64,000 nt of DNA from Candolleomyces eurysporus (Eukaryota; Basidiomycota; Agaricomycetes; Agaricales; Psathyrellaceae). Positions within the stretch are counted from its first letter, which is position 1; each line of letters opens with the position of its first letter. A program made the translations under genes and the position numbers. Shown here in pieces: positions 47,536 to 57,918 of this stretch. The notes under the pieces were generated by a model. It saw only the letters and a program-made list of their open reading frames with translations. It had not been told where the DNA came from and made no database searches. The DNA is taken from assembly GCA_027579435.1 (NCBI GenBank), contig JANBPK010000936.1, positions 1 to 64,000 on the forward strand, written 5' to 3'.

Positions 47536-48819
47536 TCACTGGGAGTACGACCACTTCTTGCTCTCGCAAGACGCTGCTCCATGGCCTCCCTTTCCACAGC
47601 TCCTGCATGTATGGCGGTATTTGCANCCCCCCCTGAACTGTTCGGACATCCATTGTCGGAATTGAACCTTTGGCAGAGATCATTGGATTTGGGTCGACGA
47701 TTGAGATGTTTGGTGTCGGGACTGGCTGCCCGATGACAGTGGAATTGGTCGTAATCGGTAAGTAGGATCCTGGTACCACCGCTGACCCCGTTCCTGATAG
47801 ATTGTTCGAAACGAATGACTCGCCAGTGCGCCTCCGTTTGGCGGGCTGAAAGCTCTCTTTGGATGAACTCGCAGTAGTCAGCGGACTCCTGTTGTCGATG
47901 GGGGAACAGGAAGCTTGCCGCCTTGGCCATAATGTTCCATGCGATTGTCCAGTCGCCATAGGTGAGGACCTTCCTGGACGGTTCTGAGTGTCCAAAGCTG
48001 ATCTCGTGGTCGCCAAGGCGTCCCCGATTTTCCCTAACAGCGCCGACGTGGTGGACAGAACTGAAGACGGCATCGAGGTTGACAGCCTTCCCCCTAAGGA
48101 GGTTGTCCCATTCAGAGGAAGGGAACCCGGTGGGCGCCGAAGTCGAGAATGTAAACCGTTGTTTGACTTTTTGAATATCTTCTGCTATTTTCGTAGGAGT
48201 TTGGAGGATTTGACGCATGATGGATTGACATTTCGTCGACCTTCCTCTTCCTTCCCGAACCAAGGCATGTCAGATTCGCGCAGCCGTTTTCGTGGTCGAT
48301 CGCCATCCCCGCTGTCTCCTTCTGCGGTACTCTCGCTCCCATCGCTTTCCGAAACGACAGATCACGTCCGTTTGCCCTTGCCGGGCTTGGTGAACGCATC
48401 CGGTCGGCGAGTGTTGGACGGCAACGGGGACTCGGAACCCTTGGAGGGTGATTCAAAGCCCGACGAGTCGTTTTCTCTGATGCTATTCTCTCAAGAAGAG
48501 CGGGTACGGGAGGACCTGGGTCCATGTCCTTGTCGCAGCTGGCTGTGCTCGATCCGCTCCAGTTGATTGATGCAGCTCTGGAGAGCTCGTTCCTTGGCGT
48601 CATCGTCTTGGTCACCGAAGTTAAGAGCAGCCGTGATTCGAAACAGGGTTTTCCCTTGAGCAACCTCTCCTCGAGCAGTGAACACTTAAAGTGCTGCGGA
48701 AATTGTGGGAAGAGGCCCTCCAGGTTGGACTGACCCAATTGGGACCGATTGGGCTCGTTTGTTTGGATCCGGCGTAATAAGCTGGGTTTGGTTTGAATTC
48801 GGTCGAGTAACTCCATCAC
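47536..48819 (-). pseudogene. Gag-like ORF of a DIRS-type retroelement, frameshifted
   Basis: The minus strand starts MMELLDRIQTKPSLLRRIQ, with LLDRI/LLERI motifs repeated (VPALLERIASE), and continues RKRKVDE. After a frameshift near 48.2 kb it reads TPTKIAEDIQKVKQRFTF, PSSEWDNLLRGKAVNLDAVF, YGDWTIAWNIMAKAASFLFP, HWRVIRFEQSIRN and LLTDYDQFH, ending LCQRFNSDNGCPNSSGGCKY, RHTCRSCGKGGHGAASC. This is the architecture of the gag-like protein of agaricomycete tyrosine-recombinase (DIRS/Ngaro-type) retroelements, with a C-terminal Cys/His knuckle. The knuckle is in frame only if the N at 47626 is ignored. No reverse transcriptase or recombinase ORF is adjacent, so it is an isolated relic. Confidence 0.62.
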
Positions 48820-49452
48820 GATCCTTGAAACTCATGTGTGGCAATGAGATAATGATTTAAAAGTAGCTTAAAAAGAGTCTCGTCGCGACAGAACAGAAGA
48901 AAGCCGAGGTTGAACAGAAGAAAGCCGAGGTTAGACCTCAGAGTGAGTGGTGCAAGCGTGCACGTGGGATCTTTGCGTTCGTCGCGGGGCCTCGACGCAA
49001 CAAACAGGGTGCTGGGCGTCAGTTGACTCTTCTCTTCACATCGCAATGGGGAATGTCTAGCCCAATCTGTGAGACTGACCTTATCGATGATGCTTACCCA
49101 CTTTCATTCCGTAATGACGGCTTCTTCCGTAACCTAAAACACAGTGGTCGACCCATGAAATATGTCCTCTGCTTGTGCTTATTAACGCACAAACATTGGA
49201 TTATCGACATAGCAGGTCAAAAATTACAAGAATACTTTTTCTTTCTGGTCTGAGCCGCTTGCTGTACCTTCAGAGGTACATATGTACCATCCAATATGCA
49301 ATGAGGTCCTGGAAGACTGAAGTTGATGGGGAGCCCACTTATGACGTGACTCGAATCAAGATATCCTTAACGGGAACGACGTTTCTACAGGTCTTCCGGA
49401 TCCACCGCAATCTCTCTGTCACCAATTCACGGTATCCCCTCTCATCTCGACT
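48820..49452. other. Intergenic with a 21-bp tandem duplication
   Basis: GAACAGAAGAAAGCCGAGGT is repeated head to tail at 48891-48911 and 48912-48932. Otherwise this is the promoter side of the gene at 49453, with no other supported gene. Confidence 0.5.
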
Positions 49453-51090
49453 ATGTCTGATTCAGAGTANCCCCCCTGTTCCTCACTCCCGCACAAAAGG
49501 CAAAAAGCGCAAGAGGTCTGGTAGTGGCCAGTCCCTCCAGATGGAAATCATGAAGAGCGCGCACGACTTTAGGATGAACGATCTCAATGTTCGTCACACG
49601 GAAGGCGACTACCACGACCACAGCGTCAAGAACACCCACAACGACCTCTCCAGCCACGTACGGAATGAGTACGACCAGAGCAACAGCATGGCACCCATTT
49701 TCAACGGCAAATTCGACGGTCTGGTGAATAACTACGGTCATGGGATCGTAATCTCCAAGCTGCGCAAAGGCGAGAACAGCGATTTCGATGCTCCCAGAGA
49801 TTCCCAACAAGAGAAACAACAACAGTCATCTCGTTGTGAGTCCTTTGGGTAAAGTTTCATGAGCTTGTCCTCACCTCTAGTTTATATCAGCGAAACGGGT
49901 TAAAGACGGCAAATTCAACAGAGTATTTGACCAGTCCTTTAGCCATGCGCCGGTTTTCAACTCAAAAGGGAAGGGGACAGTAAACAACCATGATTATACT
50001 TTGTTTTTGAACGGGTTCGATGAACTTCCTGAGGATTTTCCACAGATAGTTGAGGCTCATCATAAGGGCGCGAGGAAACACGCTCGAGAGTACAGTAAGT
50101 GTTGATCCCTTCCTACGTCTTGTATTCTAGCTGTTAGCTAAAACAACGAATCAACTACGATGATAGAAGATCGGAACCCTTACCGGACTCCTCGTTCTGG
50201 GCACGGTGGCGCAGGGAACGGCCAATGTAAGTTGATTCTGTAGCAATTTTGGACGGCTTGGACATCAAATTCTGACCTCTGTATCAATGCAGTCTTTGGC
50301 TCGCCGATGTATACTGAACCTTCTCCGTACAATCAACCTTACAGCCTGCCAGCAAATTCGCGGCCTCATTCGTGGACTGGCTATCCCAGCGGGGCGTACC
50401 CAACGCCTCAATCTAATGTCGCTAGCCCAGGATATCACCCAAATTCCGGATACTTCGATCAGCAGCAGCCTCCTCCGCATGGCTATGGACACCAGCCCCA
50501 ACATGGGAGCCAGGACATGAGTGGAAGAAACAGTGGACGCTGTAGGGGCAATCGCAACAACGCCACTGACGAGGGGATTGCCCAGGCTGCAGAAAGCATG
50601 CAGGAGATGGGTATTCAGTCAGCAGAAGGTTCTTCTGAGGAGTCTGGAGATGAGGCAATGTTAAGTCCACAGAAGAGCAGGACCGCTATAGGAGTCAACG
50701 GAACGGAGGCTGACAATACGATGGAGATGTTCAAGGAGCTCCTCCGTACAGATCCTGCTTTCGCTCGAGACCTGATGCTGAAGAACGCGAAATTTGGTGC
50801 AGTTCCCCTTCATTACTCTCTTTTTCCTGATCTGAACTCGCTCAAATTTGTAGCTAAGACGCGCAATTCAGCTTCGAAAGAGCCGGTCAGCGAGTCTAAC
50901 CCCTCAGAGAATAGAAGTTCTGCAATTCGGGCAACCGGGAGTGCGGCGTGGCCTCGAGTTGACAACAGTTATAGTGATGTATGCTTCCCTTTCTTGCTAT
51001 TTCGCAGGTTCTGACTCCTTTCTCCAGGAAATCTTGGAGTTCAACGACGAACCTGTCGCTCCTGCGAAGAAGCGAGCCAAGAGGAACTAG
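49453..51090 (+). CDS. Hypothetical, probably nuclear, low-complexity protein
   Basis: A multi-exon gene. It starts MSDSEYPPVPHSRTKGKKRK, which is in frame only if the N at 49470 is ignored. The first exon ends QQEKQQQSSR. The next is SKRVKDGKFNRVFDQSFSHA, then NRNPYRTPRSGHGGAGNGQ, then a long Pro/Gln/Tyr-rich exon (SPMYTEPSPYNQPYSLPANS; GYFDQQQPPPHGYGHQPQHG), and a last exon EILEFNDEPVAPAKKRAKRN. The N-terminal part has an internal repeat: APIFNGKFDGLVNNYGHG and APVFNSKGKGTVNNHDYT. Basic clusters at both ends (KGKKRKR and KKRAKRN) look like nuclear localisation signals. A conserved helix FKELLRTDPAFARDLMLKNA lies near the C-terminus. Function unknown. Confidence 0.68.
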
Positions 51091-53305
51091 AACTGTTGTT
51101 TACTCTATTATCGATGCATTATGGACGATCTACAAGCGCATTTAGGCTTTAGACGACCATCGTTGATGACTTCCACTAGCTATGGCTCATCACTATATCT
51201 ACCTACATACTACCGTATATTCGTTTTGAATCCGCACCCACATCGTATCCTACTCTTCCACCCTAGAATTATACTGGATACCACCTAGATTATACCATGA
51301 TCATTTGTGGATTTAACAGGTAACTATACCTGGAAATGCGGTGGCAATGTCAAGCGTATGAACCTGGAAGTACATTGGGAACTCCAGTGATTTTAACGTG
51401 GAAATCAACTGGTAGTCCCCGAGCACATTTACCTGGAAAGGACAGGGAAATCCAATCTCAGGTTCTGGGGAATTTTCCTGTAGCAAACCCAGACTTATTA
51501 CCTGGTCCGATATCTCTGGATAATCGTGGGCTTTCCAGAAAAAAAGCCTGGTATATCCAGAGAATTTACGTGGGAAGTCCAGGTACGTCGACCAAGGAAA
51601 ATCCCTGGGACGGAGGTTCACAGTGCTGTGGAATATGTGAAAGCATGAGGGTGGATGTCTCTCATCCCGTTATCTGCGGACTCAATGGCAGGAATCCAAT
51701 CGCTGTGAAAGCGGGCTAAGCGGTTTCAGTAAACTCATCATTTAAATCGGGTATACAGAGGTGTGTGGGATTGGTACGAGTACTAAGTTGATTTCCAACA
51801 AGGCCAAACATATTTGTGCACCGACGTACCGACATAAAGTTGTCTCGATTCTGCATGAAAAAGATCAGTGTCATGAGTTACCAAATAATATCGAGAGAAG
51901 CGTCCCATACTCTCCATTAAAATCGTGCATTAGCCCAATCGATAATACTTGGATTCACATTCCAAGTCCGTCCTCAAGTCGCTTGCTCTTGTCATATCCA
52001 CTCGCTGTTAGCGCTCAAGACCCATTCATTGGGAGATTTGGAATCTACCTTTTGTTTTTACAACATAAGATTTACATCTATCTTATCTCAGAAGCCACCC
52101 CGATTCTGAAAGCCCGAAGTATCCATTGTGAGCTGTGTCTTCTAGGTCTGGCCATATCGAGCCTTTCTAAGAGGGAAGAGCATTTTGTCCTCTTCTTGGG
52201 GTATTCAAACGACCATATAGACTTTACGATGATTCTGATACAGCTCGCATTGAAGCTGGTCTCATAGGACGCCGTAATTGAACTATCTTTAGAGGCTCTG
52301 TTCAAGCATCATTGATGGTATTGTAGAGTCGGTCGCGCGCCATGAAGTTTGCCCCACGCAGCACCCCTGGCTTGAGAAGAACATGTTCATCCCCTAGTGG
52401 TGTCTCGCCAGCTCGACAATATCTGCGCCTTCCCTACTGTTGTACTACTGGAGATGCATTATTCTCGAGGCATGTCTCTAGGCGTCTCACACCCCACTCA
52501 AGTTCACGTCCAAGGGTTCGTTCCTCTGCCCATCCATCGCGTCCGTTAATGCTTGCATTGGTACGCTAAAGGATCTCAATGCGGAGCGCCAACGATTCGA
52601 CTTGCTGAGCCACAATCAATCGTAGCGGCGCCTCTGGCACCAGTCCCCGACTCTCTCGTAAGGTACCTTCACAAAGGTTCAACATTCAGTCGTTAAGGGC
52701 GATGGGGCACTTAGCGCTACTCAATATTCAGTCCGCTCGCTGACGCACGTCCATGGCGTGCTCGCACTCGCGGCCGGTACTCAAAGGTCTTGTTAGTCGA
52801 TTCGCGGTACAGTGAACCAAAAAGGGCATATCTATTAATCAGAAAAGAATTGTAATTGAAAAGAACAAAGAGCCATGGCAATGGAAAACAAATGCGCTGC
52901 CGCAATATTTGTCGTANTTTTTTTTGTATAGTGCAGCCTGCCGTTGGATGTGTAGGGCCTCTCTAACCTATACTCTGAATATGGTCCCATGTCGCCGCCG
53001 AATCATCGACGTTTTTCCATCCTGCGAGCTCAATCTCGCTGAAGGAAAGGTATGTATCGACAAATCCTGACTAGTCAGTATCGCTGATCTCTCATATAAC
53101 GGAAAGGAACCCCCTTCTTGATCAGTGACTGAAGTGCTGATTCTCTCCAGCCGTCCTGCTGGAGGGAGGAAACCAATGGTGAGTTCTTCCCCAATTACCA
53201 CCTATCTGTATTCTGACCGAAGTCTAGAGAAGGTCGACTGACCGACGAAGATTTTCTCTACGATTATTCTCAGATACAGAGCATAACGAACGTAACTCTC
53301 CCCCA
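51091..53305. other. Intergenic, repeat-like in part
   Basis: 51.32-51.61 kb contains recurring ACCTGGAA/TTCCAGG-type motifs (see findings). An ORF at 51761-52267 and short ORFs around 52.3-52.6 kb carry no recognisable domain. 52.98-53.22 kb has GT...AG-like signals (ACCAATG-GTGAGT) but I cannot build a protein from it. Confidence 0.4.
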
Positions 53306-53950
53306 TTGCGCCGTTCGAATTCGCGTCCACTCATCGCCGAAGAAGCCTTCAAAGCGATGGGCGATCTTGATCGCCTCGCGCTGCAACCAAACCAACCCCA
53401 GGAGAATTCTCCCTCTTCAGGTGCAGACTGCAATGCACCGACAACGCGCGGCTCCCATCCTGTCACCGGCGAAAAAGCCTTCAAGGCGATGGGTGAACAA
53501 GACTGCTTCCCGCTGGTACCCAAATCCGCCCCACAAAAATTCTCTCTTTGATCCCCTTCAAGTGTGGAACCAAAGCCACCCGTGCGCCGTTCACTTCCTT
53601 CGAAGGCTGAAGAGACCTTCAGAGCTATGGGTAATCAAGATGACCCATCTCCGGAATCCAATTCCCCCCCCCATCGTCTCCGAGTGGCTTACCGATGTTT
53701 TTCGATCCCTGGGGCAAAGCCACAAAGCCACTCTCAAGCCCATCATCGACCGTTGCTCGTGCGCGGGATCCTTGGACTTCGAAGGACAGGCTTGTTGGAT
53801 CAACTGTGGTTGCGTATCAAGCTGACCCATTTGCGACACTTCCCCCTCGACTTCTCAAAATGGCAAACCCGGCTACTTATCTATTCTCTAATGTACTACA
53901 ATTCTACTCTTGAAACTCCTCGGCCTCTGCTTCTAAGTCGAACTTCATAA
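53306..53950 (+). pseudogene. Repeat protein relic (EEAFKAMG repeats) with in-frame stop
   Basis: One reading frame shows three related units: RRSNSRPLIAEEAFKAMGDL (first), RGSHPVTGEKAFKAMGEQD (second) and RRSLPSKAEETFRAMGNQDD (third). The cores start at about 53345, 53477 and 53615, giving spacings of 132 and 138 bp (44 and 46 codons), so the DNA is a coding tandem duplication. A TGA at 53549-53551 interrupts the frame between units 2 and 3. The frame then drifts into unrelated sequence after about 53.68 kb. It may be a decayed gene or an exon with an unrecognised intron. No domain is known to me. Confidence 0.45.
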
Positions 53951-54589
53951 CATACAACTTGATTTTTTCTCAGTTAAACTTAGCTCTGTACATTTGTGTT
54001 ACATATGTGTTCACTAATACAGACATGTCTTCGTCACTTGCAAAAGCGTTCTCCAACATGGAGCGAGTTGCCGTCCAGCTGGAGACTGAGTACTGATTGC
54101 CTGTTGATCACCTTGTCCAAGCCTTGTCTGCCGGTGTTCGGAATGTTCTATGTTGGAATCACGCTCAGGGTCGGGTCTTGGATCGGAGAATCTGCCTCTT
54201 GCCGAGAACATGGCTGTGTCGTTCGGACTCCGTGATGGCAGTTAAGACCCAACACTAGATGTCTTTGATGAATCGGTCCAGCATGCAGAAGAGCGATTGG
54301 AAGACGAGTATGTTGGTGTGGCTTAGTCCCAAGCTGCATCGGGTCGACTGTTGGGTAGGTGGATCTTTAAGAAATATCTTCCGCTCGTGGTCCAGATTTC
54401 TCAGCCACAGGACGCACAGAAGGAGATCGGGACGTTGATGGAGATCACGACCAGTATGCCCATTTCAACGTTATAATCAAGTGCTATATTTTGGAGGCAC
54501 CGCTGGATGTATATCCCGTAACTACCCTTTAACATTCACTTCTCGGTCGTGCGCGGTCAACGGTCAGTTAGGCAAACTACATTCAGGTA
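53951..54589 (+). pseudogene. Unidentified coding remnant with stops
   Basis: 54026-54470 reads MSSSLAKAFSNMERVAVQLE then a stop then LPVDHLVQALSAGVRNVL, and in a second frame ENMAVSFGLRDGS, then DPTLDVFDESVQHAEERLED, and QAASGRLLGRWIFKKYLPLV. The amino-acid texture is protein-like but interrupted by at least two stops and a frameshift. I do not recognise the family. Confidence 0.35.
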
Positions 54590-56357
54590 TTTGTCGTACT
54601 GCCCAGCCTAGGTGAATGGCGAACGAATAAACGGTTGACGAAACAACGCAGGAAATGGATTGTAGATTTTGGGAAAATTGAATACGAATACACTCCATTT
54701 TAAATTCGACTCCACTAAAATCACCATCCGAATTCTAGTGGGCGCAGCTCCGGATACCCCTCAACTCCGTCTCTCGACAAGGGCTCAAGGAGCGCCATGA
54801 CCTCCCTTGCCAGCTTCGCATCCCGCTCCTCCAGCTTCTCTAGATCTCTCGCAGCAGAGCTCCTCTCCTCTGGGGTCAATGGCCTCTCCCTTTCTTTGAT
54901 AAGCGCTTCGGCAACCTTTCTCGGCAACCTGCTCCCTTCAGCTTTCTCATCCGAGAAAGCGACCATGTTTCCCCTCCTCACGACCGAAACACGGTCGACG
55001 AAGTTTACCTCATCGATCCACTCCGCCACGCTCATGAGCCCGTGGTAAGAATCGTCATGGATCTTCACTGGCGTGAGGCGGATAGGCAGATTCCTGCTCC
55101 CAGCCTCGGGCAGCCTCTCGTGAAAGCGGTGCAAGATACCCAACCTGCTCAGCGCCGCGGGCACCGCCATCACGATGACCTCGACGCGGTACCCCGCCTC
55201 GCCGAACATGCGGGCCAACTCCCGAAAGTCATCTGGGTGTCGGCACGCGCTCTCGAGGAGCACGTCCAACTTCCGGGAGATTGCCTCGGCGACGGCCATG
55301 GCGAGCCACTTCCGTGCATCAGGGCTCGTGGCGGGCGATGCGTGTGCAGAACTGTCATCGGAGGCTAGCAGGGAGAGGTAGGCTGGATGGTGGGCTTTAT
55401 AGACATCAGCGATGAAGTGCGCAGGCGGGTGGGTGCGCGTCATGGCGGAGAGGATGGGGAGTGCGGTACGGGTTTTGCCCGCGCCGGTTTGGCCGACGAT
55501 GAGGACGGCAAGGGGCCGGCCTCGGCTGGGATGTGGTGTCAAGGTCGGGGGCAGGTCGGCGGGGAGGATCTCGGTGGTGAAGATGCGGCGGGACTCCGAC
55601 TCTGGGAGGATATGGTGAGAGAGATCTGGTGGAGGCGGCATTTTGGGGCAATGGGCTTTTGGGTATGCTCTTCCTAGTACACGCTGAGCAGCGTTGGCGG
55701 GATAATCTCGAAAATGTAAACGAGAAAGGTGAATCAGTGCGCGCCTCGTAAGTGGAGAGTTCCATTTCTAGACGCTTGCGAACAGTGGTGAGATCAGATC
55801 TAATCTACTCCTTTATCTAATCTTATGTCGTGTGAAAATAGAACTATACCCGGGCATCTACCTCACTCGCTCTTGCACCTTGCACTCGACATTCGGGTGT
55901 AGTTCGTTCTTTTGGGTGGGACTATAGCCACAACAATGGCTACCTTGCTAGAGCTCGACAACCAACGACTTCGGCGTGTGGCCTGGAAAGGTCAAGTCAA
56001 GGGGACGAGCGCATTTTGAGTGCTCTTACATCCCGTGCGTACTTTCTTCGATGAAATTTATGACACGGTTCAATGACTCGACTCGTCTGCCGCTGTAAAA
56101 TGGTCTCCTAGACCACCACAGCTCATGCTATTCGACGACGATGGCTACGACTCCTCAGGCCTCAATTGCAACCTCAAATATCCCATCTTCCCTCTAACTC
56201 AAGCCTGTTCCTCGACGTCCTTCCAGGGATTCCGCGTTTGAGACTGGACGAACTGCAAGGTCCTATCTCTGATCCTACCTCAGGTTCATCATCGGATTCG
56301 TGAATCCACCACGTCTCTTAGTGCTAGACCTGCTTATTGTCACCGGGAGTACGAAGG
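54590..56357. repeat. Segmental duplication, copy 2 (1.77 kb)
   Basis: Aligns to 45808-47550 (copy 1). It includes the intact zeta-toxin-like gene on the minus strand and its upstream flank. Beyond 56357 it continues into sequence that copy 1 lacks but that a third, diverged copy at 59.2-59.9 kb retains. Confidence 0.85.
54721..55641 (-). CDS. Zeta-toxin-like P-loop kinase domain protein
   Basis: A single-exon ORF of 306 residues. After about 45 residues the Walker A loop GQTGAGKT is preceded by the strand LAVLIV. Next come HFIADVYKAHHPAYLSLLAS (position of the zeta family's substrate-binding D..[KR]..HP.Y), LDVLLESACRHPDDFRELAR (family pattern: v.ET t.r...), FGEAGYRVEVIVMAVPAALS (aGY.v.vv.vavp...S) and LGILHRFHERLPEAGSRNLP. 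HDDSYHGL and VSVVRRGNMV follow. This order matches the zeta-toxin family (PF06414 type), whose bacterial members phosphorylate UDP-N-acetylglucosamine. In fungi the role is unknown and the protein may act on another nucleotide-linked substrate. No signal peptide is present, so it is expected to be cytosolic. A decayed duplicate is at 45.9-46.9 kb. Confidence 0.68.
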   Translation of the reverse strand: MPPPPDLSHHILPESESRRIFTTEILPADLPPTLTPHPSRGRPLAVLIVGQTGAGKTRTALPILSAMTRTHPPAHFIADVYKAHHPAYLSLLASDDSSAHASPATSPDARKWLAMAVAEAISRKLDVLLESACRHPDDFRELARMFGEAGYRVEVIVMAVPAALSRLGILHRFHERLPEAGSRNLPIRLTPVKIHDDSYHGLMSVAEWIDEVNFVDRVSVVRRGNMVAFSDEKAEGSRLPRKVAEALIKERERPLTPEERSSAARDLEKLEERDAKLAREVMALLEPLSRDGVEGYPELRPLEFGW

Positions 56358-57240
56358 ATGAGCTTCGAGCGCCACGTCGCCGACCTGACAGCATCTGCCA
56401 TCTCCTTCGGTAAAAAAAGAGCGACGACGACCGATGCCACCCCATTGAATACCGCCTTGATAGAGGAACTCGTTGCCTGGGGCTCTGATCTCGGGCGGTG
56501 CAATTACAGCGTTCGTTGGTGTTGCTCGAGGCTTGGAAGATGGGGGGAGGCCCAGCAGCTGGCGGAGAAAGGTGAAGTGTTCAAATCGACAGTTTCGTCC
56601 AACATCGTCCTTAGCCCCTTCTCCGTCGACCAAATACCAAGACCCCTTCGATACCCCCTCCATCCTAAAGTCTAAATGCAAACGCTCTCGCCCGCACACT
56701 CACGACCGGACCAGGAATGAGACGTGACACAGACTCGAACGCGAGCATTCCATCCCAAACGACTGCGTATGCAGCTTCGAATAGGGCAAACGATCCGCAT
56801 GGGGAGTTTGTTCTGGCTCTCAATTTCACTCTCAGCCGAGCCGTCGCTTTCTTAGACTTGGTGACCGTCGCTCCAGATTCTCGCCACCCTCCATCTTCAT
56901 CCTCCGGCTCATCGCGAATCTGCCTATCGCTTTGGACAGAGTCATTGTTGCGATGAGTGCCACAGCCTTCAACGTCTGGCCACATCCGGTCCGCGGCAAT
57001 TGACTCTACCAGGTTTTGACCCTGATCGCCATATGATTTAGATTACTCTTTCAATGCCGTTTGGCCCGATTCAAATGTCTCTCTGGAAAACCCTTTCGAG
57101 TCACCATTGACATTTTTGGCCCCTCATCAATCGTGGGGCCGTGGCTCAGGCGACGACGACTCGGACTAGCTGCTTTAGGTCTTTCACCTACCCTCAAGCC
57201 GCATTTGCAGGGCTCTTAGTAGAAATAATTCACTGTCATA
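56358..57240 (+). pseudogene. Unidentified gene remnant, diverged copy at 59.2-59.9 kb
   Basis: The plus strand reads GEAQQLAEKGEVFKSTVSSN, then IVLSPFSVDQ, followed by DTPSILKSK in a shifted frame. The same order recurs at 59.54-59.76 kb as EEFQQLAERYEGFRSTVSFS, TVLNPFSIYQ and DTPSIKS. Conservation at the protein level with DNA divergence suggests a once-functional gene family now broken. Identity unknown. The sequence from about 56.9 to 57.24 kb is non-coding as far as I can see. Confidence 0.4.
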
Positions 57241-57289
57241 GTGAGTCTATCTGTGTGGTACACGCTTACAATCAATGTATGGGCCTATA

Positions 57290-57740
57290 TTGAGTTGGTC
57301 AACGGGCCACGACGTGAGACCGTGGACAGACCGAAGAATTGTTCATACAGTGGCTCGGACTTGCGTAGCCTATCGGCCTCGCACTCGAACCTTACCTCGT
57401 CCAAACCGGTACGCAATATTTCCAAACGTCGACGTTTCGGATAATGACTTGGGTGCGCCTGTCAATCAGGTCATTATATTCAAAACCCGGTAGAGTCGGA
57501 AACAACGGCGTATCTACCCAACGTACAATGGCCGAGAGACACGGTACCGCACAGTATGTATTGCCTTTAGCTTACTGTGGCTCTCTCGGATGTGACTCTT
57601 GTAGTGGCTATGGCGGTCATCGAGCTCGTCGCTATGATCCCTATGTCAACATACGCCGCGATGTACCCGAGACGGAGTCCTGCTTAGTACGGGCTGTATC
57701 CCAATTTACGCGCTCAACGCCGTTATTGGGGCTTGTGTCC
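57290..57740 (+). pseudogene. Broken copy of the DUF6534 gene at 35.7-37.7 kb
   Basis: Nucleotide similarity to 35960-36310 is visible by eye: CTTACCTCGTCCAAACCGGT against CTTACCTTGTCCAACTCGGT; CAGGTCATTATATTCAAAAC then CCGGTAGAG against CAGGTCATTACGTGCAAAAC then CCGGTAGAG; GTCATCGAGCTCGTCGCTAT then GATCC against GTTCTCGAGCTGGCCGCTAT then GATCC. The intron that separates the first two blocks in the intact gene is still recognisable here by its borders. Frames are broken and both gene ends are missing, so this is a relic. Confidence 0.6.
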
Positions 57741-57918
57741 AGACGAGCTTAGAGATCCGAGCACAGCCAACCCCTGTGACTCGGTCTTTTCGATGACGTC
57801 AGGGCACTCGGCACCGCGGCAGTGCCAACTCCGGCAGATGCCGGGTGATGTTTCCACGCGCAAGACCCGGTGCTTTGTTCCTCCCGTCGGCGTACACGAC
57901 GGTTTGTAAACGACCACC

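Larger units (their letters stand above)
45808..47550. repeat. Segmental duplication, copy 1 (1.74 kb)
   Basis: This whole interval aligns by eye to 54590-56357 with scattered substitutions and small indels. It includes the zeta-toxin-like coding region, its promoter side and about 500 bp beyond. Similarity stops at about 47550, where a DIRS-type gag sequence begins. Confidence 0.85.

Noticed and set aside
51761..52267. 168-codon ORF as a gene
   Set aside because: No domain, no splice logic and AT-rich hydrophobic texture typical of chance ORFs next to repeats.
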